This document shows positions 9,029 to 17,129 of a stretch of 23,975 bases of DNA, piece by piece. The DNA lies in the IMG/VR virus record IMGVR_UViG_3300025769_007954, positions 1-23,975 of that record; one strand, given 5' to 3'. The position numbers and the translations under genes were made by a program. Under the pieces are notes generated by a model that was given only the letters and a program-made list of their open reading frames with translations, made no database searches and was not told where the DNA came from. This DNA is from a virus. Each line of letters begins with the position of its first letter. Position 1 is the first letter of the stretch.

Positions 9029-9505
9029 TTAATCAAATAACTTCTTAAGAAGATATCCTCCACCAATAATTAATGCTACCCAGGGCAATGCTGCTGCTGC
9101 ACCTGCTGCTGCTGCTCCTGCTGCTCCACCTGCTGCTCCACCTGCTGCTGCTCCACCTGCTGCTCCACCTGCTGCTGCTCCTGCACCCCCTGCACCTGTT
9201 GCAAGAGTTCCAGATAAAACACCAAAGCCTCCGCCTGCACCAGCTGCTGCACCGCCTTGTGCTGCTGCACCTGCCGCTGCCTTCGTTGCTGCTCTTTTAG
9301 CTAATGCTTTTGGTATAAGATTTGCTCCAGCTATGCCTCCAACAGTTCCTATAACATTCATCTGTGCAGCATCTTTTTGTGCTTCTAATTGCATATTTGC
9401 AATGTCTTTTTGCGTTTCTAATTGTGCTGCTTTTGTTAGTCCAGCTAAAGCCTGACCCTTTTGGATCCTGCCTACTCCTATTAATCCACCTAATCCACTA
9501 GCCAC
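9029..9505 (-). CDS. Ala/Gly-rich small protein with C-terminal membrane segment, likely internal virion protein
   Basis: A 158-residue protein starting at GTG, with a GGAG Shine-Dalgarno 8 nt upstream (AAAGGAG), which supports this start. Residues of about 20-48 are helical and polar with repeated Gln and Asp/Lys. From about residue 49 it is almost purely Ala and Gly with glycine-zipper spacing, ending in a hydrophobic run (WVALIIGGGYLL) and KKLFD. This pattern fits a membrane-inserting ejection protein, similar in style to small podovirus internal proteins. No catalytic residue is seen. It overlaps the upstream gene by 8 nt and is 2 nt from the downstream coiled-coil protein. The function is inferred from composition and position only. 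A pure structural linker is an alternative. Confidence 0.55.
   Translation of the reverse strand: MASGLGGLIGVGRIQKGQALAGLTKAAQLETQKDIANMQLEAQKDAAQMNVIGTVGGIAGANLIPKALAKRAATKAAAGAAAQGGAAAGAGGGFGVLSGTLATGAGGAGAAAGGAAGGAAAGGAAGGAAGAAAAGAAAALPWVALIIGGGYLLKKLFD
9091..9197 (-). repeat. Imperfect GC-rich tandem repeat encoding Ala/Gly tract
   Basis: On the plus strand the tract is built from CTG-CTG and CTC-CAC-CTG triplets arranged in imperfect units of about 12-15 bp. On the coding strand it gives GGAAGGAA-like runs. It stands out from the AT-rich surroundings, and it leaves three frames open here. It lies inside the 158-residue protein gene. Length variation by slippage would keep frame because units are multiples of three. 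Confidence 0.7.
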
Positions 9506-9989
9506 TTAATGTACTCCTTTGCGTCATAGCACTGCCAAGACCGCCAGAAAGTATTTGTTGTCTTCTTTCTCCCGATCTCATTCGTGCAAAATTTCTTGCT
9601 GCTACCAAAGCAGATGTTTCTGACCTTTGATAATCTGTCTGTGTGTCTGGTCTAAGTTGTAATCCATAACCAGCCTGTCTTCTTTGTTCTTGTCCTCTAA
9701 CATTAGCATATTGTCTAGCTACCGCTTCCTGTGCTCTCCCAATTTCTTCTTGTTGTAGTTCTTCAAAACCAGTTGTCATTTGAGCTATAAGATCTTTTTC
9801 TACTGGAAAAAATCTATTTAAATAATCTTGAAATTCTGATTCATAAAGATCTGCTAAAGTATCTTGTGCTGATTGATCTCCACTTCTAAAAGGATTTACA
9901 TAGAGGTTATTTCCTTGATTAAAATATCCCTGTTGACCATATGTAGCATTACCAAAAAGACCCTGAAATCCACCATAAAAATCGTTCAT
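9498..9989 (-). CDS. Gln/Arg-rich phage structural protein of unknown function
   Basis: A 163-residue protein not recognised by name. ATG at 9989 is preferred: it shares one base with the TGA of the upstream gene (TGATG), a typical coupled start. A TTG one codon earlier is possible. The N-terminus is Gly, Asn, Tyr and Gln rich (FYGGFQGLFGN). The middle, around residues 60-110, is Glu, Gln and Arg rich and probably helical. The C-terminus has Arg-rich patches. There is no signal peptide, membrane span or catalytic motif. Small Gln/Arg-rich proteins of this kind commonly sit between tail and internal-protein genes in marine podoviruses, so an internal or connector role is the best guess. Confidence applies to the coding call rather than to a role. 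Confidence 0.5.
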   Translation of the reverse strand: MNDFYGGFQGLFGNATYGQQGYFNQGNNLYVNPFRSGDQSAQDTLADLYESEFQDYLNRFFPVEKDLIAQMTTGFEELQQEEIGRAQEAVARQYANVRGQEQRRQAGYGLQLRPDTQTDYQRSETSALVAARNFARMRSGERRQQILSGGLGSAMTQRSTLSG

Positions 9990-10561
9990 CAACCTTTTCC
10001 TTTATTACTATAAAGACCATATCCCAAACCAGCAGCTGTACCAGCCGCACCTAAAACATTTGTGTATTCACCCATGCTTTGTTGTGCTATTGCCTTTGAT
10101 CTTTGCAGCCCTAAAGAACCAACATCTCCTAAGCCAGCCATTGCTGTTCCAGCCTGCCCTTGACCCATTGCAACAATATTTTGCATGCCTTGGTAATATC
10201 TATCCACTTGTCCTGATAACGCTTCTGCTGTTCCTCTGCCCATGCCTTGTGCTTGAGCTTGTTGCATTTCACCCGCCCTTGCCTGGTATTGTCCACTGGT
10301 TGGATCGGCTCCAACTGAGAATGCTCTTTGTTGCATTTGTTTTCTTGCAGCCTGAAATTCTGGTTGTTGTAAAGCAGTAACAAAACTTTCAACATTTGAA
10401 AAACTAGATTCATTCTTCATAGAAAAAACATCAGACATATATTGATTTTCTAAGGGTACATAATACTGTTGATAAAGATTAAATCTTTGTGCTGCAATTG
10501 AAGCTAATGCTTTTTGTGATTTTGTGTCTTCGATTTTTGTTGATCCGCCGCCGCCTGACAT
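9989..10561 (-). CDS. Gln/Gly-rich phage structural protein, probable internal protein
   Basis: A 190-residue protein. Its ATG overlaps the stop of the GNAT-like gene (TAATG), and GTGGAGAAA lies about 11 nt upstream as a weak ribosome site. It begins MSGGGGSTK, has a helical middle (QEFQAARKQMQQRAF-like composition, residues 70-130) rich in Gln, Met and Gly, and ends with a Gly/Ala tract (GAAGTAAGLGYGLYS) resembling a short membrane-active segment before NKGKG. Composition and position match the neighbouring internal-protein candidates. I cannot tie it to a named family. Tail-tip or core protein are alternatives. Confidence 0.5.
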   Translation of the reverse strand: MSGGGGSTKIEDTKSQKALASIAAQRFNLYQQYYVPLENQYMSDVFSMKNESSFSNVESFVTALQQPEFQAARKQMQQRAFSVGADPTSGQYQARAGEMQQAQAQGMGRGTAEALSGQVDRYYQGMQNIVAMGQGQAGTAMAGLGDVGSLGLQRSKAIAQQSMGEYTNVLGAAGTAAGLGYGLYSNKGKG

Positions 10562-10974
10562 TATATTTCTTTCTCCACTATGTATTGTTTTGTTTCATAA
10601 CCTATATGAGACAAGACATCTGCTAATCCCTTCCAAGGCGTCCAAAATTCTACTTTGTTACATCCTCTTTGTTCAGCCATATGTTCAATATACTCCATGT
10701 ATTTGCCATTAGCATTTTCTCTTTTATCGTAAGCCACCCAAATTAACAATGATTGTGTGGGCTTAAAAACACTAGGCTTTACTTGTAGAATAATAAAGCT
10801 CTCACATGGGTCTTGCTCTATATCTACATAAAGCTCTGCTACCCCATTAACTAGTGCTGAATATATATCTTCTGGTCTCCATTCTGGATTTGCTTCTTTT
10901 TTTATTTCCCGCAAACCAGATTCTATATAATCCCAATAAACTCTAACATCTACTTGTGATAGCATTTTACCCAT
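10561..10974 (-). CDS. GNAT-fold-like protein, possibly T7 gp13-type morphogenesis protein
   Basis: A 137-residue protein starting at ATG. The pattern resembles a small GNAT (acetyltransferase-like) fold: strand segments around AELYVDIEQ and SFIILQVK, then LLIWVAYDKR, a helix YMEYIEHMAEQRGC, then VEFWTP and a final helix GLADVLSHIGYE ending in a C-terminal strand. The expected acetyl-CoA pyrophosphate loop (Q/RxxGxG/A) is not evident, so catalysis is doubtful. T7 gp13, a virion-assembly protein at an equivalent place in the gene order, also has this catalytically uncertain GNAT-like shape. Position directly upstream of internal-protein genes supports that parallel. The assignment is inference from pattern and context. 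Confidence 0.5.
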   Translation of the reverse strand: MGKMLSQVDVRVYWDYIESGLREIKKEANPEWRPEDIYSALVNGVAELYVDIEQDPCESFIILQVKPSVFKPTQSLLIWVAYDKRENANGKYMEYIEHMAEQRGCNKVEFWTPWKGLADVLSHIGYETKQYIVEKEI

Positions 10975-11018
10975 AAGATACCATTAAATTATATAATAAT
11001 GTAGCATTATATTACTAA
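10975..11018. other. AT-rich intergenic gap with small inverted repeat
   Basis: This 44-bp gap is one of the few gaps in the minus-strand gene train. It contains ATAATG (10996-11001), a 3-nt loop and CATTAT (11005-11010), a 6-bp AT-only palindrome, and several TATAAT-like hexamers. No matching -35 at normal spacing and no T-run after a GC stem was found, so I call neither a promoter nor a terminator. Confidence 0.3.
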
Positions 11019-11387
11019 TTAAGCTGGCTCTGAGGGGAAAACAATATCATCAAAATTTTCGGCTTCAGAATGTGAGCTGGGTAAATCTCTTAAAGATTGT
11101 CTATAATTTGCCCACTCTGTTTTTTTTAAATCTGATAAAGGACTGTCAGACATTTGCGTCCAGTCTGAATTTTGCAAAAGAATATTTCTTTGTGATCTTA
11201 CATCATCCCAAAAATCAACTGACACATTAACTGGGCTACCATCAACAAACTTTATACTTGATGGTGAATAATATCCCTCTACAATGGTTTCATCTGAGCT
11301 AACCAAAATATCATCAACGTCACAATCAGAGCTAATTACAGATTCAATAATACCAGTCTCTGTTTTATATATAGTAAAGTGTTTCAT
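11019..11387 (-). CDS. Phage tail assembly chaperone-like protein (Phage_tail_APC type)
   Basis: A 122-residue protein whose ATG shares a base with the stop of the upstream tail gene (TAATG), giving translational coupling. The diagnostic part is residues of about 80-110: RNILLQNSDW, a short spacer with S-P-L-S-D, then W-x-x-YRQSLRDLPS. This Arg-x-x-LL-x-x-SDW then W-x-x-YR-x-x-LRD-x-P arrangement is the signature of the small tail assembly chaperone family found next to tail fibre genes. The N-terminus (about residues 1-75) is acidic, beta-rich and variable. Members are thought to help assembly of tail proteins encoded beside them; here the partner is probably the FN3/repeat tail protein. The family call is good. 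The role is by homology. Confidence 0.75.
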   Translation of the reverse strand: MKHFTIYKTETGIIESVISSDCDVDDILVSSDETIVEGYYSPSSIKFVDGSPVNVSVDFWDDVRSQRNILLQNSDWTQMSDSPLSDLKKTEWANYRQSLRDLPSSHSEAENFDDIVFPSEPA

Positions 11388-12631
11388 TAAGTTGTGTTAT
11401 CCATTGTAACGTGCAATTGCATGTGAGTATGATTATAACTTCCAGAAAAGTAAACTCTCCAATATACAGTACTCTGCGAGGTTGTCATATTTGTTATCTG
11501 TCCTTGATATGTGTAGGTGTATCCACGATATGTACCCGCACTCCAATAAATATTAGCCTCACCTCCTGAGGCAGTTATCCAAGTAGAGTTATTTAAAGAA
11601 TATTGAACCTTGCCGCCATTAACGTTACCCAATACGGCAGACAAAACTACAGAATAAGAAGCATTGTTTCTAACCTGAGTAATAGTCACAGGCACAAAGG
11701 ATGCATTAGATCCTGTGTATATAGTGTTTCCGCCACTACCCCTTATGGCTGAACCATATCTTAAAAGCGGTACAAAGGCTCCTGTGTGTGATTTTATGTC
11801 TGTACTAACATCATCAAAGTGTTTTACATTAAGTGTATCCACATTAATTCTATCTGAATTAATTAACCCAGCATTTATTTTTGTAGCATTGAGGTCGTTA
11901 ATCTTAGCGTTTGTAATAGTTGCATCAGCTATCTTGGCATTTGTTATATTGGCATCAGCTATCTTAGCTGAAGTAATTGCAGCATCTGCTATCTTTGCAC
12001 TGTCTATAGCTGCTGTGCCTATTTTTGCATTTAAGATAGCACCATCAAGAATCTTTACAGAAGATATAGCACCATCATTAATGTCTGCTGTATTTATTAA
12101 TGCAGTGCTTGCCGATGTTCCTGTTGTTGAATTAAAGGGTCCTGGAGTGTCTTGGGTATTAACAAAGCGTATCCAATAGTACCTTGTCTGATTGGTTCCT
12201 ACTTGGTGATTAAAAACACTAGCAGTTGTCTGTCCAACAAAAGATCTGTTTGCAAAATTATTAGAGGTTGCAGACCATATTTCAGCATGAGAGAATCCTA
12301 TAAAATTAGTATTATCCCAGTCTAGTACTATGTTTTGAAATGCTCCAGTAGCACTAAGCCCAGTTGGTACTGGTGGTGTATCTAAAACTTCCTCATCGCC
12401 AATAATAACGTTGGTTGAGCTTCCACCAACCACAGACCCTGTTCCACTAATTCTTATGTCACGTTTTACAATACCTTTGTCAATAAGATCTCTAAAAGTT
12501 ACAGCCGCATCAAGAGGATTTCCTATCTCCCCTTTAAGTCGTGCAATAGACTCATTTACATTAGAGGCAAACCTTTTTCCCTCATGATCAAAAGTTCTAG
12601 GTACAACAAAGGTTCCTCTGGCTTTACCCAT
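11387..12631 (-). CDS. Tail/host-contact protein with FN3-like domain and decapeptide repeats
   Basis: A 414-residue protein; its ATG overlaps the upstream stop (TAATG). Parts in order: an N-terminal region of about 80 residues that looks like an attachment module; an FN3-like beta domain around 85-180 beginning [11 protein letters not shown] with the W-D core of such folds; a run of decapeptide repeats around 180-260 of the form AxITxAKIAD; then a short linker and a beta-rich C-terminal domain around 285-414 with Gly, Ser, Tyr and Trp. The same order, FN3 then A-K-I repeats, occurs in the C-terminal halves of phage tail-tip (J-like) and fibre proteins, so a receptor-contact role is likely. 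The tail chaperone follows directly. Membership in a specific named family is not certain. Confidence 0.65.
   Translation of the reverse strand: MGKARGTFVVPRTFDHEGKRFASNVNESIARLKGEIGNPLDAAVTFRDLIDKGIVKRDIRISGTGSVVGGSSTNVIIGDEEVLDTPPVPTGLSATGAFQNIVLDWDNTNFIGFSHAEIWSATSNNFANRSFVGQTTASVFNHQVGTNQTRYYWIRFVNTQDTPGPFNSTTGTSASTALINTADINDGAISSVKILDGAILNAKIGTAAIDSAKIADAAITSAKIADANITNAKIADATITNAKINDLNATKINAGLINSDRINVDTLNVKHFDDVSTDIKSHTGAFVPLLRYGSAIRGSGGNTIYTGSNASFVPVTITQVRNNASYSVVLSAVLGNVNGGKVQYSLNNSTWITASGGEANIYWSAGTYRGYTYTYQGQITNMTTSQSTVYWRVYFSGSYNHTHMQLHVTMDNTT
11890..12095 (-). repeat. 30-nt repeats encoding AxITxAKIAD decapeptides
   Basis: About six to eight imperfect copies of a 10-residue unit, best preserved as [16 protein letters not shown] and ITNAKIND, lie in the middle of the tail protein. 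On the plus strand the copies share GCATCAGCTATCTT-like blocks. Such repeats usually form a shaft or beta-helix and vary in number between related phages. Confidence 0.7.
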
Positions 12632-14313
12632 TAAGTTATCTCCTGAGGACTTTCATATACACATACCTCATTTACTGGGTCTGTTCCTTCTAAAATAATA
12701 TGAAAGGATTTTGTTTTATATCCTCCAGGTAGTCTAAATATATTGTTACTAGTAACCGTTTGTGTATGCTTTAACACACCATCAGTATAGAGTTTAAAAG
12801 TTAAACTGTTATAAGAGTCAGCACTTACTTTTGCAACTCCTGGTGATATAGGTCTATTGGTATAGAACTCTTTTGATTTCCACGTATAAGTTCTCTTACT
12901 GTTTGATCTGCCAAACTTTTTAAGAACTCCACCAATAACCAAATATAGCTCATCGTTTTCTCTGTCGTTGTAACCAGCATGTGCATAAAAATCTAAATTG
13001 ACAAAAGCATTCTTTCCGCCCCTTGGATCAAAGATAAAGCCCTTTTTAGTATTTGCATCTGAACCATCCCAAGTAAATCCAAGATACTTACCCTCATACT
13101 CATAACCCTCTACGTTAGAAGGATAGTAATCCTGCCATTGATCTCTGGTAAATATCTGTTGTGTAATAAGCTGTATTCCTGAATTAGAAGCCAAGACTAG
13201 ACCGTCTGGTGATGAATATATTGCGTACTCTCCCATATCAACAAGAGACCTTTTATTCACACATGGCAAGTTTGCATCTATTTCTACCATAGCCATAGAA
13301 CTTGGATCTGTTCCTGATGCAATAAAGGGCTTCCCGTTTGTTGTTACTAGCAAGCCAGATGCTATAGATGTTATAGCAACTATGTCTGTTGAGGTTGTTA
13401 ATTGATTGGCTAATGGATAGGAGTGTGGTAAAAAGGATTCACTAAAAAGCAAAGTGTTACCACTAAACCCTGCTGTTATACCGTTAGGCATGGTAGTGAT
13501 ACCAAGCATAGGTCCATCTGGATGATCTGCTGAGGTATCGTCTGGTGGTGCAAGGTTGTCGGTTGATTCTATTTCTTCCCCAAGTGACGAGTCCAGCAAT
13601 GCCTCTGTTGTTGAGCCTGCTGATGTTCCAGCAACATCCTTAACAAATCTAAATACACCATTTATATCTGTTCTATATATTCTTCTTTTGGAAATATTAT
13701 AAGTTCCACTTGTAGCTGCTGGCAGTGATATAGTAACAGTAGCACCGTCAGAAGCGTCTACAATATCTGTAGATGCTACAACACTTGGCGGACCTTCCTC
13801 ACCAAATGCAGTAATCTCTGTATAAAGATAGGCTCTAGAAGATATGGCAGCACCATCTGCTGCGGTTGCATTGTTAACAGATGGCGGAGAAGTAAATGCT
13901 CCAGGGGTTGGTAAACCTAATCTATAAGATGTTACAGGATAGGGACCTGATCCAGTTATGCCATTTGAAGCGTCTACCATCCTTGGAAAACCAGAAGATC
14001 CGTTTACTCCTGTAAAGTAAAACCTACTAAATGCATCTTCCTTGATTGGGCTTTTAATAACATTAACATCATCATTGAAAGTAAACCATTCATTATCTGT
14101 TGCTTTAAATATTGTTTTAGTTGACGTAGTTATGTGTGATGCTGGGTGTGTAGGACCTGACTCTGATGGATCGTTTACATCTTGAGGTAAAGCCTCTAAC
14201 CTACCTCTATCTAAAAAAGCATTCTCAGTACTTTGTGCTACATCCTCAGGCAATAACCTAGGTGCAATTTTTTCGTTTAATCCACTAAATGTTGTAAGTT
14301 TAAATCCAGCCAC
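12631..14313 (-). CDS. Large virion structural protein, probable beta-propeller tail/head-completion type
   Basis: A 560-residue protein starting at GTG one base after the nuclease stop. It is nearly all beta, with repeated Gly, Ser, Thr, Asp and aromatic residues. It opens with [19 protein letters not shown] and [14 protein letters not shown], a start seen in phage structural proteins that go on to WD/Kelch-like blades (here [47 protein letters not shown]). The central part around 165-245 resembles an FN3-type insert. No enzyme motif is seen. Stabilisation proteins of P22 gp10 type are propellers at the tail, and this may be a distant analogue. Position ahead of the tail protein and chaperone fits a tail hub or nozzle. 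The structural role is fairly safe. The exact role is an inference. Confidence 0.55.
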   Translation of the reverse strand: MAGFKLTTFSGLNEKIAPRLLPEDVAQSTENAFLDRGRLEALPQDVNDPSESGPTHPASHITTSTKTIFKATDNEWFTFNDDVNVIKSPIKEDAFSRFYFTGVNGSSGFPRMVDASNGITGSGPYPVTSYRLGLPTPGAFTSPPSVNNATAADGAAISSRAYLYTEITAFGEEGPPSVVASTDIVDASDGATVTISLPAATSGTYNISKRRIYRTDINGVFRFVKDVAGTSAGSTTEALLDSSLGEEIESTDNLAPPDDTSADHPDGPMLGITTMPNGITAGFSGNTLLFSESFLPHSYPLANQLTTSTDIVAITSIASGLLVTTNGKPFIASGTDPSSMAMVEIDANLPCVNKRSLVDMGEYAIYSSPDGLVLASNSGIQLITQQIFTRDQWQDYYPSNVEGYEYEGKYLGFTWDGSDANTKKGFIFDPRGGKNAFVNLDFYAHAGYNDRENDELYLVIGGVLKKFGRSNSKRTYTWKSKEFYTNRPISPGVAKVSADSYNSLTFKLYTDGVLKHTQTVTSNNIFRLPGGYKTKSFHIILEGTDPVNEVCVYESPQEIT

Positions 14314-14314
14314 G

Positions 14315-14737
14315 TTAACTCTCTGTTGGTTTGAATACTCCTGCCTTTATTAGTTTTTCTCTATTGTTCATATGCTCTTCTTCTATATCGTCTTTTGACT
14401 GACCATGATAAGCAACGGCTAAGTTTCTCTTTATCATTTCAATATTTAAGTCTAAATCATCAGCAAGGATAGTTCCTAAAACTCTACCAAACTTACCTTT
14501 CTTATCCAGCCTTGTTTGTACCTTTACGAGGCTAGCACTTTCAATCTTTTCTTTTAAAAAACTTGAAGCTAATTTGCCTCTAGCTTTTTCATCAAGATCT
14601 CTAGTTCTTGACTCTGGGGTATCTACTCCATAAAGTCTAATTCTAGACTTGAAATTTATATCAAAACCTAAGTGAATCTCAGCATCAATAGTGTCACCAT
14701 CAACTATTCTAGTAACAGTGCATTTATATTCATACAT
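14315..14737 (-). CDS. Staphylococcal nuclease-like (thermonuclease) protein
   Basis: A 140-residue protein covering one OB-fold nuclease domain with no signal peptide. The SNase catalytic set is complete: the Ca-binding VDGDT (D15), RLYGVDTPE (R34, D39, E42) and KFGRVLG (R85), matching D21, R35, D40, E43 and R87 of the Staphylococcus aureus enzyme. It should be an active Ca-dependent DNase/RNase. The lack of export signal means it acts in the host cytoplasm or is released on lysis. It follows the 50-residue basic protein by 3 nt and precedes the structural gene by 1 nt, next to the holin, so expression late in infection is likely. Host DNA degradation or nucleotide scavenging are plausible jobs. 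Family assignment is strong. Confidence 0.9.
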   Translation of the reverse strand: MYEYKCTVTRIVDGDTIDAEIHLGFDINFKSRIRLYGVDTPESRTRDLDEKARGKLASSFLKEKIESASLVKVQTRLDKKGKFGRVLGTILADDLDLNIEMIKRNLAVAYHGQSKDDIEEEHMNNREKLIKAGVFKPTES

Positions 14738-14740
14738 TTT

Positions 14741-14893
14741 TTATTTTTTCTTTCTTTTCTTTATAGTTTTATAAGCTTCATTTTTAACAGTCTTTGGATC
14801 GTCTGCGACATAACGCCCTTTCTTATCCCTAGCTCTAACTACCTCAGACTCAACCAAGCCTAGTTTAGCTAACATATTACCAAACCAGCTCAC
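14741..14893 (-). CDS. Small basic phage protein (50 residues)
   Basis: A short gene with GTG start whose first bases overlap the holin stop (GTGA, 4-nt overlap), a classic coupled junction. It ends at TAA 14741-14743, 3 nt before the nuclease ATG. The product begins MSWFGNMLAKLGL, has a central RDKKGRYVADDP segment and a Lys-rich end (KKRKKK). The D-K-x-GRY-x-A-DDP segment is a style I associate with small phage proteins near lysis and structural genes. No function is known to me. The exact fit between two genes and the balanced codon pattern support it being real. Confidence 0.6.
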   Translation of the reverse strand: MSWFGNMLAKLGLVESEVVRARDKKGRYVADDPKTVKNEAYKTIKKRKKK

Positions 14894-15375
14894 CTGCCAT
14901 CCTCTTTAGATTGTGAAGCTCCAAAATAAAAAGATATCACAGCACTAGCCAAACCACCTAAATATCCTAAAACTAAATTAATTAAAGCTTCGCTGTTTTG
15001 CTCTGGGGGCTGGAGTGTTACCAAGAATATATATGTCATAAACCCAGTTAGAGTCATGATTCCCATTATTCTTGTTGTCCAATCTTTGCTAAAGCTTTTT
15101 CTAGCATCTCGTTTGTCATCAGTTTCTAATTTAAATATATCAACATCTAATTGTTTCATCTGTTGCTCAAACTCCTGCTCTGCTTTTTTGAGCTGTAGCA
15201 TTTGTTCTGGTGTTGCTTCAGCTATTGCCCTTTCTATAGACTTTGTATTGTTTGGTACGCCTAATGTTTCGGCTATAAGGTTTGCTGCCATACCGCCCAT
15301 TGGACCTCCTAGAGCCGTACCAAGAGTTGGGGCTACTGCTCCAACTACATTTTTTAATAAATTCTTTAATGCCAT
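14890..15375 (-). CDS. Holin, 3-TM (gene-transfer-agent) type
   Basis: A 161-residue protein with ATG preceded by AAGGA at 5 nt. Residues 11-40 form a Gly/Ala-rich amphipathic or membrane segment. Residues 45-98 are charged and coiled (QLKKAEQEFEQQ, LDVDIFKLETDD), then KDWTTRIMG leads into membrane spans at about 101-121 and 130-152, ending FYFGASQSKEDGR. The order hydrophobic-coil-DWT-R-TM-TM-YFG is that of the holin family described with gene-transfer-agent release. It would permeabilise the inner membrane at the end of infection. No endolysin is seen beside it. It is separated by 8 nt from the cyclase gene and overlaps the next small gene. Confidence 0.75.
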   Translation of the reverse strand: MALKNLLKNVVGAVAPTLGTALGGPMGGMAANLIAETLGVPNNTKSIERAIAEATPEQMLQLKKAEQEFEQQMKQLDVDIFKLETDDKRDARKSFSKDWTTRIMGIMTLTGFMTYIFLVTLQPPEQNSEALINLVLGYLGGLASAVISFYFGASQSKEDGR

Positions 15376-15383
15376 AATTGTCC

Positions 15384-17129
15384 TTATATTGTATAAATAA
15401 CTAAAGGTTTTTCTTTTCCTTTAACTTTTATTGGTTTAAGTAATTTTAACCCAATTTGCGACTTATTTGCAGTTGATTCACCAATCAATATATCTACTCC
15501 TGCTTCCTTGGTAGCTGATTCAAGTCTTGCTGCAACATTAACAGAATCTCCAATAGCAGAATAATCAAACCTAGTATCGCTACCCATATTACCTATTACC
15601 GCATTGCCACTATTAATTCCACACCCAATCGCTATGGGTTCTGGTAGATCTTTTTGTAATTGTTGAATAGCTGTACGCATATCTCTTGCACAGGCTATAG
15701 CTCTGTCCTCATGACAGTCTAAATCCAATGGTGCATTAAATATTGCCATACAGGCATCACCGATAAATTTATCTACCATGCCTCCATGTGCCTGAATACA
15801 TTTAACCTGAACAGTTAAAACTTTATTCATAATATCTGTAACTTCTTCTGGTGTAAGTTTTTCTGATAAATTTGTAAAGCCTCTTACATCTGTGAATAAA
15901 AATGTGCAGTTTCTTTTTTCTCCCCCGAGTTGCAAGAGGTCAGGATTGTTTTGTAATTGCTTAACCTGCCTTGGATCAAGATAGTGTTCAAATTGTTTTT
16001 TGATCTGTTGACGTAATTTATATTGTTTTTTAAAGTTAATATAGTATGCAACTGTAGAAGTTATGACTTGAGAGATAAAAGTCCATGAAAAATCTAACAA
16101 AATGCCTTTCTGAACGCTAAAAACTCCTGAGAAGCCCGTGGCGAAGAGTAAAATTATTACGATACTTAGACCCTTACCTATACCAAGATAATTGATTGTG
16201 AGCCACGTCAGCGACACAAAAATTCCTAAAATTAAAATTTCGGCTGCTAAATGCCAGTCTGGAATATATGGAGAGTTTTCTATTAAGATTGACTCAGATA
16301 ATGCTGCTTGAATTTTGTGTGGCTCTAGTAATCCAACTGGAGTTGCAATCTGTGGCATGATTCCATTAGCGGTTATCCCAACAAAAACAAATTTACCCTG
16401 CACATTCATTTCTTGTAAATTGGTTTGTGGTGTATCTACCCAGCTGATCCATTTACGACCTAAACTGTCTGTCTTAACTGGTGGTAATCCTTTGACCCGT
16501 ATCTCCTCTATACCAAGATCATTTGTTTTTATAATATAAGTATCAGCACCAACCAATGCTTTCAATACCTCTGTGCCAAATGCGGGGACATACCCATCTG
16601 GTGTTTTTAATAATAAAGGGATTCTACGAACCAGGTTGTCAATATCGGTAGGTGCAGTTGCAATACCCTGTTGTACATAATTTCTAAGGTTGATAGTATT
16701 TTGAACTACACCTTCAGATAACATACCACCTTTTTCTTCTCCCAGGATCACAGTACCAACTGTTTTTGGGTATATTTGATTTGGGGCTTCAAACATTGCC
16801 AATATTGATGTACCTTGTTGTAAAGACTCTGCAAATTTTTTATCTCCCCCGAGTCGATCAGGGTGAGGAAAAGATATAACCCAACCAACACCAAGAGCAC
16901 CATTACTTAATATTTCATTATTTATTTCTGCAAGTCTCTGTCTGGGTAAAGGATAACCCCCCTCCTGATCTATAAAATTTTCATCTATGTTTAGTATTGT
17001 GAAGTACCCAGAAGGCTGTTGCTTTGGTACTAAATAATCAAATACTTTTAACTTTAATATTTCTGTGGGCGGACTTTGAAATACCAGGGGTGTTGCTAAT
17101 ATAGCTAATAATAAAACAAATATTCTCAT
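15384..17129 (-). CDS. CHASE2-domain class III adenylate/guanylate cyclase
   Basis: A 581-residue inner-membrane sensor cyclase. Residues 1-18 are a hydrophobic N-terminal anchor. About 25-285 is an extracytoplasmic CHASE2 domain (VFDYLVP, FTILNIDENFI, GALGVGWVISFPHPD, then FVFVGITANG). Three membrane spans lie around 291-313, 317-336 and 343-366. The cytoplasmic cyclase domain covers 400-581. Catalytic residues are all visible: metal-binding D414 (FTDVRGFT) and D458 (DKFIGDA), base-selecting K454, and transition-state N531 and R535 (DSVNVAARLE). The second base-selecting position is S524 where many enzymes have Asp or Thr, a class IIIb-like feature. An active, probably cAMP-forming enzyme is predicted. 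ATG overlaps the fecR stop (TAATG). CHASE2 ligands are unknown. Cyclic nucleotide made here would act on host regulators, as no phage receptor is visible. Confidence 0.9.
   Translation of the reverse strand: MRIFVLLLAILATPLVFQSPPTEILKLKVFDYLVPKQQPSGYFTILNIDENFIDQEGGYPLPRQRLAEINNEILSNGALGVGWVISFPHPDRLGGDKKFAESLQQGTSILAMFEAPNQIYPKTVGTVILGEEKGGMLSEGVVQNTINLRNYVQQGIATAPTDIDNLVRRIPLLLKTPDGYVPAFGTEVLKALVGADTYIIKTNDLGIEEIRVKGLPPVKTDSLGRKWISWVDTPQTNLQEMNVQGKFVFVGITANGIMPQIATPVGLLEPHKIQAALSESILIENSPYIPDWHLAAEILILGIFVSLTWLTINYLGIGKGLSIVIILLFATGFSGVFSVQKGILLDFSWTFISQVITSTVAYYINFKKQYKLRQQIKKQFEHYLDPRQVKQLQNNPDLLQLGGEKRNCTFLFTDVRGFTNLSEKLTPEEVTDIMNKVLTVQVKCIQAHGGMVDKFIGDACMAIFNAPLDLDCHEDRAIACARDMRTAIQQLQKDLPEPIAIGCGINSGNAVIGNMGSDTRFDYSAIGDSVNVAARLESATKEAGVDILIGESTANKSQIGLKLLKPIKVKGKEKPLVIYTI

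Noticed and set aside
9091-9197. Regular short repeats suggestive of a CRISPR array
   Set aside because: No constant repeat with unique spacers; it is a triplet-based coding repeat.
9073-9300. Plus-strand Leu/His-rich and minus-strand Gln/Val-rich frames over the Ala/Gly tract
   Set aside because: They are low-complexity shadows of the triplet repeat in other frames.
10981-11018. Promoter or terminator in the 44-bp gap
   Set aside because: TATAAT-like hexamers are expected by chance in such AT-rich DNA, there is no matched -35, and the palindrome lacks GC pairs and a T-run.
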